A stretch of DNA of 64,000 nucleotides from Deltaproteobacteria bacterium (GTDB lineage Bacteria; Myxococcota_C; UBA6777). The notes beneath the pieces are model-generated. The model was not told the DNA's origin, ran no database searches, and saw only the letters and a program-made list of their open reading frames with translations. The position numbers were made by a program, and so were the translations under genes. Shown here one piece after another: positions 9,020 to 17,246 of this stretch (position 1 is the first letter of the stretch; each line of letters opens with the position of its first letter). Where the stretch lies: contig SBHC01000065.1 in NCBI GenBank assembly GCA_006226375.1, positions 62,001 to 126,000 on the forward strand, read 5' to 3'.

Positions 9020-9991
9020 TTATGGTTTGGGGAGGGAGCTTGGACGCGACGCTGGTTGGCTGGTGGGTTGTGAGGTTCGAAGTTGTTTGCCCAAAGCGAT
9101 GTCGGCCATCACTGGGTAGTGATCGGTGAATTCCTTGGGAATCACGGAGTAGGTAACAAACCGAAGACCCTGTGAAATGAAGATCCAGTCGATTCGCTTG
9201 GCCCGAGGAAATCGATGAGTGTACAGCTGCTTGTTGGCAGGTTGATACGCTTTGAGGTTCATAGCCTTTGCGAAGATCTTTAGAGGACTCTTCTTCGTGT
9301 ACCACGTGGTGTTAAAGTCACCCATGACTATCACCGGGTTCTTCCGCTTCTTCAACACCTTGACCAACTCATTGAGCTGGTGCGTTTGAACCGTTTTCTG
9401 TTGTGGGTCGAGGTGAAGGGAGACGATGTCCACCCAGACATGAGGTTTGCCAGGCCACTGGACTTGCCCCAACACAAACCCTTTCTTGAAAGAACTCAGC
9501 GGCTTAAATCGGTACGAGATCGACTTCTTCAAAGGCCACCGGGACAACAAAGCGGTACCATAACGTTTGCTGGAAGACTGAACATGAATGCCCAAGCCCG
9601 CAAATGGATAACGAGCGGCACGAGCCAAGTAGTTCACGTGGTGAAATCTTCCACTCCACCAGGAGGGGCCGTCCGCCTCTTGTAAACCCACAACATCGGC
9701 CTTGACGGTGCGGAAAAACTGGGCGATCGCATCCAGTCGTTTCTTGATGGTGCTGGCGCTGGTAAAGATGGGAACCACGCCCATGATGTTGTTGGAGCCA
9801 TGGGCCACATTGAACGATAGCACACGCAGCGGCTTGTAGGTTGCAAGGGGAGGAGAGACCTTGATGTTTTTCAAGCGACGGACTTGCAACGGTGAGGGGG
9901 TTCCTGCCTCAGCCCTTGGGGGCGTTGTTGCCAGGGTAAGAAAACCTCCCAATAGTAGAGAAAGAAGCCAATGTGGCGAGGTTTGGAGCAT
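9020..9991 (-). CDS. Secreted endonuclease/exonuclease/phosphatase (EEP) family protein
   Basis: The 323-residue protein has an N-terminal signal peptide (LLSLLLGGFLTLATT, cut near AEA). The EEP fold motifs follow in order: LSFNVAHGSN (Asn ligand), VVGLQEADG (catalytic Glu), SLHLDPQ, VMGDFNTTW (Asp/Asn) and the closing TDHYPVMADI (Asp-His). These residues bind Mg2+ and cleave phosphodiester bonds in DNA, lipids or nucleotides. Export suggests periplasmic or extracellular action, for example on phospholipid or extracellular DNA. The C-terminal tail is a Ser/Pro/Thr/Gln-rich stretch. AGGAC precedes the ATG. The gene is divergent from the USP-PLD gene. Confidence 0.87.
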   Translation of the reverse strand: MLQTSPHWLLSLLLGGFLTLATTPPRAEAGTPSPLQVRRLKNIKVSPPLATYKPLRVLSFNVAHGSNNIMGVVPIFTSASTIKKRLDAIAQFFRTVKADVVGLQEADGPSWWSGRFHHVNYLARAARYPFAGLGIHVQSSSKRYGTALLSRWPLKKSISYRFKPLSSFKKGFVLGQVQWPGKPHVWVDIVSLHLDPQQKTVQTHQLNELVKVLKKRKNPVIVMGDFNTTWYTKKSPLKIFAKAMNLKAYQPANKQLYTHRFPRAKRIDWIFISQGLRFVTYSVIPKEFTDHYPVMADIALGKQLRTSQPTSQPASRPSSLPKP

Positions 9992-10157
9992 AGTGCAGTC
10001 CTATAAATAAGCGTCAGATCGTGGTACAAGCGGTTGGCTACGTTGTGTGGAAGTCCATGCTTCTGTTGTGTCGAGGCCCCGGAAAAAGAGTGAGGCTTCT
10101 TGGAGCAGAAGGCAAGGAGAATAGGAACAGCCTCTCGGAAGAAGGATAGAGAAAGTC

Positions 10158-13001
10158 GTGGCGTTTCATCGATGTGTTCTTGTGATTGAAAAGAAAGAGC
10201 GAGTCTCTGAGGTTCTCTCGCTTGCACTTCAAGTTGCTCCCAACGCGAAACAATGGACTGTGGTGACACGGGTTGGATTGTCCTGGTTTCATTGGTTTCG
10301 AGATGACCCATGGTCTGAACTCGAAGGGTGGGTGGAGCAGGGAGAGAATCTGCTCGCCAGCATGCGAAAGAAGCTCCCAGATGAGAGACCTGAACTGGAT
10401 GTGGAAGTCTTCTCTGAGCTTTCTCCCGCTGTGATCGCAAACGTCGCCAAGTCGATGCAGGCTGACTTGATACTTTCGTCGTCGTTGTCATTGCTAACAA
10501 CGACTCATCCTTTGAGCTGGTACTTTGAGTTGGCCAAGGATGTTCAAGTTCCACTACTTGTTGCAAAAGCTGAAGCAGCATCCTGGTTTTCCCTGGGTTT
10601 GAACCCCCAGCCTTCCACGTCAGAACAGCCCAGCCCTGAAGCACCTTTGACCCGTTGGTTGTGTCTTTGTCAGCGTGATTTTCGGCAGACCCCTGAGCTT
10701 GCTGCGTTGCTGCATCAACATACGTCATCGAAGCATCAGGTCCTGCTGTTGGATGCCAACGAAGACAAGGACTCTCCGACCTCTGAGGACAGCTTGAAGG
10801 AGTGGGGAACCTTGGTTGGAGTGGAGGCGACACTGAGTTTGCAGTCCATGGGAGTGCAATGGTTTCGTCAGATTGATGCTCTTACCGACTTCGTAAAGTC
10901 CAACCGGCTTGACCTTGTGGTGGTTGCTCTGGACGATGTGAACCAAAGTCTATGGGGGCTGCCTCTTTTCTCTCAGTACGCGCTCTCTCAGGTGCCCGCG
11001 CCGGTGCTCTTTCTGCCTCCTCAGCATCAGGAGATCCGCCAGAAAAAGGAGCTGTTTGCAGCCGACTCCGTGCTGCTCGGAGAGTCGATGCCTGTCTATG
11101 TCGAGCAGCCCGAACCTCTAGGTCTTGGGGTTGAACCCTTTGCCGGAGACCTGGAACTGCTACACCAGGGAGAGACCTGCGCCTCTCTTAACTTGCTGCG
11201 AGGTTGTGCGTGGACCCAGGCTTCCATGGAAGACGATGTGGCTGCTTTTGGACTGACCACTCCCGTCTCCACAGGCTTTGCCGACGCGGCTGTCTCGGCC
11301 TTGCAGACTACCTTTCGACTCCTTCGTCCTTCCCCTCGGCCCCTTGTTTTGTTCGATACAACAGTGAAGGAGGCAACCCTGCAGCGACTGTTTCACAAGG
11401 ATTGTTCTCTGGTGCAGCCTGTTGCTGTTCGGGTCCGACGAGGTCGGTCCTTGGGCAGAATTCGAGAGACTCTTGCGGCTTTGACGGATACATCATGGGT
11501 GTTGGATGCGAGCCAGATTCTCGATGACGGCTACCCCACCGATCTTCCTTATGGCACGACGGCATTGCGCTTGATGCGTGTGGCTCTTCGGCTGCGAGCA
11601 GCTGGCTACCATGTCGTTGCCCTCGTCGTTCCACACCAACAACACATCCAACCCACAACCTTTGCGGTGTGGGAAGAGTCGATGCTGACCACTGCAGATG
11701 ACGCTGCAGTTTCGGCGTTGATGGAGTCTGTGGAGAAGAACCCAACACCTCACTCCGAACAATCCATGTTGGATACGTTGTCGCAGAGCCAGGTTCTGGC
11801 AGGGAACAAGGTCGAATTGCTTCCTGGCAATCGCCAGGCTCGCGAGACGTTTTTGCAGCTTGTTGACGATGCCAACGAGCGAATCCACCTGCAAGCTTAT
11901 ATCATCCACGATGACTCTGTTACCCAGCTGTTGGAGAGCGCTCTTCGGCGTGCGTCTGAGCGTGGCGTAACCATCCGGTTGTTGGTTGACTCTCTGTACA
12001 GTATGCATGGCTCCTTCGGGATTCAGAACGAGTGGCTGCAGCGCGTGTCACAGTTTGAGAACGTGACTGTCCATCTCTTCCGGCCCATTGATGAAGTTCC
12101 GGGGCTGGAAGACCTTAAGCAACGAGACCACCGGAAGTTTCTCATTGTGGATGGAGAAAAGGCGGTTGTGACAGGGCGCAACCTGGCTCACACCTACTAC
12201 ACTGACTTTGACGAAGTGACGATCGCACCGGATATGTCGGAAGATCTGATCCCATGGTTGGATGCTGGTGTTGTTGTGCAAGGTCCAGTTGCGGAGGCTG
12301 TTGACGCGTCCTTTCTGAGTTCCTGGCAAAAAGCAGGGGGAGAGCCGTTTGCGCTCCATCCGCAGGAGCCGAAAGGAACATTGGACTGTCGCTTGGTTCA
12401 GCATGTGGGACTGCGTGACACATACACTCTGGATGCTCACCTGGAGATGATCCGTCAGGCTCAACATCAAATCACGTTGGTGAACACATTCCCTTTGCAG
12501 CAGGAGGTACTTCACACCTTGTTGCAGGCGTTGCGTCGTGGGGTGGATGTGCGTGTGTTGATAGGGAACGTCCGCCCGTTGTTTAACGAGCGCAAGCCGT
12601 TTTCTGGAAACCCCTTGCGCTCACTAGCTACACAGGTTGTGTTGAGTCGCATTGACCCTCTCGTCAAAGCAGGGGCTTCGGCCTACGAATATGCTCTTCC
12701 TCATTGTGACTCCTGGTCGTCGGAGATTGAGCAGCTGCTTCCTCACGTGCACGCCAAAATTCTCACCTGCGACAACCGGCTTGTCGGTTTGGGGAGCGCG
12801 AACTTCGATATCACCGGAGGGTTCTGGGAGAGCGAAGTTCTTCTGGTTGTCGATGACGAGGACTTTGCTGCCACGATGAACAAGCAGATCTTCGCGTGGA
12901 TTGAGACCTCCTTGCAGGTTCAACCCTACAAAGATGAGTGGCAACGCGATGCCGCGATGCGTGAATGGCTCAATCGAGTGTGGCCCAGTATCATTGCCTG
13001 A
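10158..13001 (+). CDS. Universal-stress-protein-like N-terminus fused to a two-HKD phospholipase D
   Basis: The 947-residue protein starts at GTG 10158 after GAAGGATAGA. Residues 1-145 and 170-300 each look like a universal stress protein (alpha/beta, closing with ADLILSSS...VPLLVAK and LDLVVVALDD...APVLFLPP). A third less clear alpha/beta region spans 330-530. From about 545 to the end it is a phospholipase D / cardiolipin-synthase-type enzyme with two HxKx4D motifs: HRKFLIVD near 657 with GRN after it, and HAKILTCD near 864 with GSANFD after it. Known PLD members transfer phosphatidyl groups or hydrolyse phosphodiesters at membranes. No membrane segment is evident, unlike classical cardiolipin synthase. 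The fusion suggests stress- or nucleotide-sensing control of lipid chemistry (inference). Confidence 0.83.
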   Translation: MAFHRCVLVIEKKERVSEVLSLALQVAPNAKQWTVVTRVGLSWFHWFRDDPWSELEGWVEQGENLLASMRKKLPDERPELDVEVFSELSPAVIANVAKSMQADLILSSSLSLLTTTHPLSWYFELAKDVQVPLLVAKAEAASWFSLGLNPQPSTSEQPSPEAPLTRWLCLCQRDFRQTPELAALLHQHTSSKHQVLLLDANEDKDSPTSEDSLKEWGTLVGVEATLSLQSMGVQWFRQIDALTDFVKSNRLDLVVVALDDVNQSLWGLPLFSQYALSQVPAPVLFLPPQHQEIRQKKELFAADSVLLGESMPVYVEQPEPLGLGVEPFAGDLELLHQGETCASLNLLRGCAWTQASMEDDVAAFGLTTPVSTGFADAAVSALQTTFRLLRPSPRPLVLFDTTVKEATLQRLFHKDCSLVQPVAVRVRRGRSLGRIRETLAALTDTSWVLDASQILDDGYPTDLPYGTTALRLMRVALRLRAAGYHVVALVVPHQQHIQPTTFAVWEESMLTTADDAAVSALMESVEKNPTPHSEQSMLDTLSQSQVLAGNKVELLPGNRQARETFLQLVDDANERIHLQAYIIHDDSVTQLLESALRRASERGVTIRLLVDSLYSMHGSFGIQNEWLQRVSQFENVTVHLFRPIDEVPGLEDLKQRDHRKFLIVDGEKAVVTGRNLAHTYYTDFDEVTIAPDMSEDLIPWLDAGVVVQGPVAEAVDASFLSSWQKAGGEPFALHPQEPKGTLDCRLVQHVGLRDTYTLDAHLEMIRQAQHQITLVNTFPLQQEVLHTLLQALRRGVDVRVLIGNVRPLFNERKPFSGNPLRSLATQVVLSRIDPLVKAGASAYEYALPHCDSWSSEIEQLLPHVHAKILTCDNRLVGLGSANFDITGGFWESEVLLVVDDEDFAATMNKQIFAWIETSLQVQPYKDEWQRDAAMREWLNRVWPSIIA

Positions 13002-13048
13002 ATGATAAAACTTTCTTCTTCCTGGTCTTTTGCGTCGTTCCCTGTGGA

Positions 13049-13065
13049 CAAGTGTAGGACACTTG
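13049..13065. repeat. Perfect 7-bp hairpin
   Basis: CAAGTGT, a three-base loop AGG, then ACACTTG. The site lies 48 bases after the stop of the USP-PLD gene. No T-run follows, so it is not a standard terminator. A related CAAGTGTAGGA occurs again near 13229. Confidence 0.5.
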
Positions 13066-13080
13066 AAGTAGGCTGACATC

Positions 13081-13097
13081 CATCTTGTTGCAAGATG
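13081..13097. repeat. Perfect 7-bp hairpin
   Basis: CATCTTG, loop TTG, CAAGATG. It is the second of a row of hairpins spaced about 30-60 bases apart downstream of the USP-PLD gene. Confidence 0.5.
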
Positions 13098-13122
13098 TTG
13101 CTCTTTGAATCTACGAAAGAAA

Positions 13123-13135
13123 CCAAATTCTGTAG
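13123..13135 (+). repeat. 13-base inverted repeat, left copy
   Basis: CCAAATTCTGTAG is the exact reverse complement of the right copy at 13649-13661. The two copies bound 539 bp. No transposase gene is present between them. Confidence 0.55.
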
Positions 13136-13141
13136 GCTTCC

Positions 13142-13161
13142 TGACCGGGTTATGCCGGTCA
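13142..13161. repeat. 7-bp hairpin with 6-base loop
   Basis: TGACCGG, loop GTTATG, CCGGTCA. It is followed at once by the CTCC-GCAA-GGAG stem and a short T-rich run (GGTTTTCTT), so the pair together could act as a terminator for the upstream gene. Confidence 0.45.
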
Positions 13162-13269
13162 TCTCCGCAAGGAGGTTTTCTTCGTTGACGCGCTCGCGAT
13201 ACGAGTGAACAGAAGAAAGGTTTCCCACAAGTGTAGGAACAAGGACGTGTCTTCGGACCAATCGATTGA

Positions 13270-13620
13270 GTTTGAGGCAGAGTCTCTTCCTCGAGCTGCT
13301 CTTCCGAGTCATCGACGGCGGCGACGACGTCGGCGGCGAGACGGTGGACGAAGTCGTCCATCGATGTCGTTGGCAACCTGGTGAACCTCAGCGTCCAGCT
13401 TATACTTCACAAAGGCCGTCGCCGGAAGACGTCTTGGGTAAGTGGCTGTTTTTCTTGATTCGTTGTGTTGGCTCTTCGCTTCCCGAGCAGGAGGCGCTCA
13501 GGCACCGTCAGGGGCACATGGTCATTCTTGTGCACGTAGATATTGGCCACCAGGCGATTCCGGATCCCGAAGTTCTCCTCGGATGATCTCCAGGACCCCC
13601 CGTCAGGCTGTTCACGTCTG
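13270..13620 (-). pseudogene. Possible frame-broken small gene
   Basis: Read 5' to 3' on the minus strand, coding-like segments occur in successive different frames. NFGIRNRLVANIYVHKND (strong G/C in third positions) comes first, then FVKYKLDAEVHQVAND, then MDDFVHRLAADVVAAVDD. No single frame is open across all three. I do not recognise a family. This may be decay of a short gene, or chance. Confidence 0.2.
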
Positions 13621-13648
13621 TGAAACGAGAGTTCCCTACTCTGTAACG

Positions 13649-13661
13649 CTACAGAATTTGG
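13649..13661 (-). repeat. 13-base inverted repeat, right copy
   Basis: CTACAGAATTTGG pairs exactly with the left copy at 13123-13135. It overlaps a local hairpin CTGTA-ACGC-TACAG at 13641-13654, 60 bases before the start of the ATP-grasp gene. Confidence 0.55.
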
Positions 13662-13721
13662 ATGATTCGGTACGAATACTTTGTTTTGTTCCTTGGATTG
13701 TTGTGAAGGGAGAAGTCGCTC

Positions 13722-14651
13722 ATGGCTAAAATCTATGTGTTGCACGAGAATGACGAATGGGTTGTTCCACTTCGGAAGCAATTGGACGCTCGTGAGCTAC
13801 CTTACGAGGAGTGGTTTCTTCACGAGGGTGTTCTTGATTTAAGCCAGCCTCCACCCGAAGGGGTGTTTTACAACAGGATGAGCGCTTCGAGTCACACTCG
13901 GGACCATCGATTTGCTCCCGAATACACCGCGGCCATTTTGTCCTGGCTGGAGGCCCACAGCCGCACCGTGTTCAATGGCTCTCGTGCGTTGATGCTAGAG
14001 GTGAGCAAAGTCGCGCAGTATGCGTCGTTAGAGACGTTTGGAATCCGAACTCCCAAGACGCTTGCTGCGATCGGTCGTCACCGCGTGGTGGAAGCCGCTC
14101 AGAGCATGGAAGGCTCCTTTATCACCAAGCACAACCGAGCGGGGAAGGGTCTTGGCGTCCACCTGTTTCATGACGTTGAGGCGCTTCAACGCTTTGTCGA
14201 AGGCCCTGAGTTTGAGCCCTCCATTGATGGAATCACCCTGATCCAGGAGTACATTGAGGCGCCCGAGCCGTTTATCACCCGAATGGAGTTCATTAACGGC
14301 CAATTCTTTTACGCCGTCCGCGTGGATACCTCGGACGGTTTTCAGCTTTGCCCTGCAGATGTTTGTGCCATCGATGACCAGTTTTGTCCAACCACAGCGC
14401 GGGCCAAGTTTGAAATCATTCAGGACTTTTCTCTCCCCAACATCGAAGCCTATGAGGCCTTCCTCGCTGCCAACGACATCCGGGTGGCAGGCATTGAATT
14501 TATTGTCAACAAGGAAGGCACGGTGTTTACCTACGATGTGAACACCAACACCAACTACAACAGTGACGCAGAAGCATTGGCTGGCGTCTCTGCGTTTGGA
14601 CGTCTCTCCGATGTTTTGGGCGACGCCTTGCAGCAAGCTGGAGGCGAGTAA
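13722..14651 (+). CDS. ATP-grasp family ligase (RimK/D-Ala-ligase type)
   Basis: The 309-residue protein has an N-terminal pre-ATP-grasp domain followed by the ATP-grasp core. FITKHNRAGKGLGVHLF (residues about 132-148) gives the ATP-binding lysines and glycine loop, LIQEYIEAPEPFITRMEFI follows, and the metal-binding end is VAGIEFIV...FTYDVNTNTNYN. These enzymes join a carboxylate to an amine through an acyl-phosphate. Substrate and pathway cannot be assigned; there is no dedicated biosynthetic neighbour. GGGAG precedes the ATG. Confidence 0.82.
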   Translation: MAKIYVLHENDEWVVPLRKQLDARELPYEEWFLHEGVLDLSQPPPEGVFYNRMSASSHTRDHRFAPEYTAAILSWLEAHSRTVFNGSRALMLEVSKVAQYASLETFGIRTPKTLAAIGRHRVVEAAQSMEGSFITKHNRAGKGLGVHLFHDVEALQRFVEGPEFEPSIDGITLIQEYIEAPEPFITRMEFINGQFFYAVRVDTSDGFQLCPADVCAIDDQFCPTTARAKFEIIQDFSLPNIEAYEAFLAANDIRVAGIEFIVNKEGTVFTYDVNTNTNYNSDAEALAGVSAFGRLSDVLGDALQQAGGE

Positions 14652-14700
14652 AGAGCCTCCCAAGGTTTTCCTCTGCAGGTAGGTTTGTGCGAGGTGCGTG

Positions 14701-16515
14701 ATGGTTCGGTTTGCCGTGTTCTTTGCGATTTTGATCGTGGCGGGTTGTGATTGCCGACGGGAGCTTGGCGAACGTTGTGACAGTCATGGGGATTGCTTGT
14801 CAGGCTGGTGTGGCAAAGAAGTTTGTGTGATTCCTGAGCGAATTGATTCGATCCGAGACGGTCGCGAACCCAACCCTGTGTTTAAGTGTTCGGTGGGAGA
14901 TCAACTTTGCGATGGCGTCTGTGTCGACATCTCCCGCAGCGCGCTGCACTGTGGAAAATGCTCCAACCCATGTCCATCGGGCCAAATCTGTGCAAAGTCA
15001 GCCTGTATTTGTGCTGATGGTCGCTCGTATTGCTCTCAGCTTTGTGTCGACACCCAAACATCCGACTCCCACTGCGGTGGCTGCGGCCAGATCTGTCCTG
15101 CGGGAACAGAATGTCGTGGTGGAGTTTGTGTTTGTCCTGCTGGTCAACAACCGTGCGTTGGGAAGTGTGTCGACACCCAAACCGATAACGCCCACTGCGG
15201 GGCTTGCAACAACGCTTGCCAGAACAACAACTCCTGCATTGGTGGACAGTGTGGTTGCTCTTCTGGGAAGGCCCATTGCGGGTCCTTGGGTTGCATCGAT
15301 ATCCTCTCCAACGCGAGTCACTGTGGGGCTTGTGGAAGAGCGTGTCCGCAAGGTATCCCATGCAACAAGGGTCAATGCACCTGTCCTTCAGGAAGCACCT
15401 TTTGTGGCAACGACTGTGTCGATCTGCAAACCAACAACGCTCATTGTGGGACCTGCAACAACGCTTGCAAGGGCAGCTCCACCTGTGAAGCAGGAGCATG
15501 CCGCTGCTTGCCGGGAGCCATCGATTGCGGCGGAGTCTGTGCCGTTCTCGCTTCCGACCCCGGCGCATGTGGCTCTTGTGCTGTCCAATGTGCTGGCGAT
15601 AAGGTTTGTCACAACATGCGATGCACCGATCGATGTTCTCCAGGGCAGACGTCTTGTTCGGGAGCCTGTGTGTGGCTTCGCAGCAACCCAGAGCACTGTG
15701 GAGCCTGTGGCAATCGTTGCTCGGGTGGCAAAGAATGTGTGTATGGAATATGCAAGTGCCCCGAAGGAAAAGCTGACTGCGATGGCGTTTGCGTCTCTTT
15801 GCTGGGCAACCTCCAACACTGTGGAGCCTGCAACAAAGCCTGTACCCAAGGAGAGAGCTGCTTCGTCTCTTGTGTTGCCAGCTGCCCTGCGGGTCAAACT
15901 GACTGTGCAGGTTCCTGTGTGGACGTGAAAGCAAACCGAAGTCACTGTGGGGCTTGTGGGACGGTGTGTGCCAAAGGAGCGACCTGCAACAGCGGGGTTT
16001 GTTCTTGTCCCGCTGGTACAACTCTTTGTCAGGGGGAGTGCATCAACCTCAAGGCAAGTCGAGTTCATTGCGGAGGGTGCAACAAGGCTTGCAAGGCCGG
16101 TGAGGTTTGCTCGGAAGGACAATGCAACCAACCCTGCAAGACCGGTTTGACAGTCTGTTCAGGCGTTTGCGTAGACACTACTTCCAACCTGGAACACTGT
16201 GGCCTTTGTGGATTCCGTTGCCTGGGAGGGCTCTCTTGTGTGAAGGGGTTTTGTGAGTGCCCAACGGGTCAGAGGCTCTGTCAGAATCGCTGCGTTGACG
16301 TGCTATCCGATCGAAAGAACTGCGGGGGTTGTGAGCGGTCTTGCGCCTTCGGTGATCTATGCCAGAGCGGTCAATGTGTTTCCCAATGCACCAAGCCTGG
16401 GGAAGTCCCTTGCAGTGGAAGCTGCGCGGATCTTTACTCCGACCCAACGAATTGTGGACGCTGTGGAAACGTTTGTCTCTCTACGCAAACGTGCGTCAAT
16501 GGAGCATGCTTGTAA
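14701..16515 (+). CDS. Cysteine-rich lipoprotein with 13 tandem HCGxC modules
   Basis: A lipoprotein signal (FFAILIVAGC, lipobox VAGC) is followed by about 13 tandem units of roughly 40 residues. Each unit has the scheme C-x(2-4)-CVD...(H/N)CGxC...C..G..C..G.C. The variable core reads HCGKC, HCGGC, HCGAC, HCGTC, HCGLC, NCGGC or NCGRC. The 604-residue product should be an outer-membrane-anchored or surface-exposed disulfide-rich stalk. Such proteins are common in Myxococcota and are sometimes mis-annotated as enzymes; function is unknown. ATG 14701 with GAGGT upstream is preferred over the adjacent GTG at 14698. The same module occurs once in the serine hydrolase at 54971. Confidence 0.85.
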   Translation: MVRFAVFFAILIVAGCDCRRELGERCDSHGDCLSGWCGKEVCVIPERIDSIRDGREPNPVFKCSVGDQLCDGVCVDISRSALHCGKCSNPCPSGQICAKSACICADGRSYCSQLCVDTQTSDSHCGGCGQICPAGTECRGGVCVCPAGQQPCVGKCVDTQTDNAHCGACNNACQNNNSCIGGQCGCSSGKAHCGSLGCIDILSNASHCGACGRACPQGIPCNKGQCTCPSGSTFCGNDCVDLQTNNAHCGTCNNACKGSSTCEAGACRCLPGAIDCGGVCAVLASDPGACGSCAVQCAGDKVCHNMRCTDRCSPGQTSCSGACVWLRSNPEHCGACGNRCSGGKECVYGICKCPEGKADCDGVCVSLLGNLQHCGACNKACTQGESCFVSCVASCPAGQTDCAGSCVDVKANRSHCGACGTVCAKGATCNSGVCSCPAGTTLCQGECINLKASRVHCGGCNKACKAGEVCSEGQCNQPCKTGLTVCSGVCVDTTSNLEHCGLCGFRCLGGLSCVKGFCECPTGQRLCQNRCVDVLSDRKNCGGCERSCAFGDLCQSGQCVSQCTKPGEVPCSGSCADLYSDPTNCGRCGNVCLSTQTCVNGACL

Positions 16516-16554
16516 AACCCTGTTTGTTGTGAGTGGTTTGGGTCTCTTGGTTCG

Positions 16555-16983
16555 TTAGTTGCTTGGGCAAACTTCCAGACTGGGGCAAAACGAGCAGATG
16601 TTGCTGCCTTGGCTGGCTCTTGAGGGGACACAATAGCAGTTGCCTCGGTCGGTACACCCACAAACGTTGTTGTCGATGCAGTCGTTGGACGAATTGCAGG
16701 GGCCACACTTCTCACTTTGTGGGCAACCGAAGGCGCGGATACAAACCTTACAAAGGTCCGTGCCTTGTGGGGTTCCACTCGGTACACAGTAACAACCGCT
16801 GGTGTCTGTGCAGGCACATTCGTCGGGTTGGGTGCAGTCTGCGTCTGTGGTGCACTTGGAGCATCGATAATCAGGTGGTGGGTTGTAGGGGTTGGAGCGG
16901 TAGCTGCACTGAACCATAAACAAGGACAGCCCAAACCACAGCAAAATGGGGTAGGCGGGTTGGGGGGAGAAGGTCTTTACCAT
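16555..16983 (-). CDS. Small cysteine-rich lipoprotein
   Basis: The product is about 142 residues. It has a hydrophobic signal (PILLWFGLSLFMVQC) ending in a candidate lipobox cysteine, then two similar halves. Each half has a CxxCxxxxDC start, a C-(G/A)-CTD...CYCVPS block and a closing C. This suggests an internal duplication of a roughly 50-residue disulfide-rich unit. An in-frame ATG also exists at 16998; neither has a clear ribosome-binding site. It is convergent with the 604-residue cysteine-rich gene. Function is unknown. Confidence 0.65.
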   Translation of the reverse strand: MVKTFSPQPAYPILLWFGLSLFMVQCSYRSNPYNPPPDYRCSKCTTDADCTQPDECACTDTSGCYCVPSGTPQGTDLCKVCIRAFGCPQSEKCGPCNSSNDCIDNNVCGCTDRGNCYCVPSRASQGSNICSFCPSLEVCPSN

Positions 16984-17008
16984 CGGCCAGGCATCCATAC
17001 ATTAAGGT

Positions 17009-17036
17009 TTGAAAATACTTGCATTAATTCTAGCAT
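17009..17036 (+). promoter_or_regulatory. Candidate sigma-70 promoter for the Zorya-like operon
   Basis: TTGAAA at 17009-17014 and TAGCAT at 17031-17036 are 16 bases apart in an AT-rich gap between divergent genes. They sit about 210 bases before the preferred start of the first operon gene. This rests on consensus matching only. Confidence 0.3.
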
Positions 17037-17246
17037 TACGATTTGAGCGGGTTTCGTCAAGGCCAGCGTCTTCGACTGTCGCCCCTGGATTTTTTTCCCC
17101 AATCGGTTTTTCATAGTGTGACAAACTCTCTCAGCTTTGGACTTGTTTGTGCGAAGGCCTCATGGCTGGCTCTACCATATTCAAGGAGAAGGCTGTCGAA
17201 AGTCCCTGTGTTCTCGCTGATGAACACGCATCCACGTTGGAGCATC

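Larger units (their letters stand above)
13002..13721. other. Gene-poor 720-bp interval with hairpins and inverted repeats
   Basis: No convincing intact gene is seen. The left part holds three perfect short hairpins (listed separately) plus a weaker CTCC-GCAA-GGAG stem followed by TTTTC near 13163. The middle has short GC3-rich stretches on the minus strand that read like protein in three different frames. The ends carry a 13-base inverted repeat. It could be a decayed small gene, a non-autonomous mobile element or a structured non-coding RNA locus. Confidence 0.5.

Noticed and set aside
13266-13586. 106-codon plus-strand frame in the orphan interval
   Set aside because: Its codon pattern mirrors the GC3-rich minus-strand segments, there is no ribosome-binding site, and no family is recognisable.
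14882-16131. Long alternative frames over the cysteine-rich repeat gene
   Set aside because: They are shadows caused by the regular repeat; only one frame has a signal peptide and the cysteine scheme.
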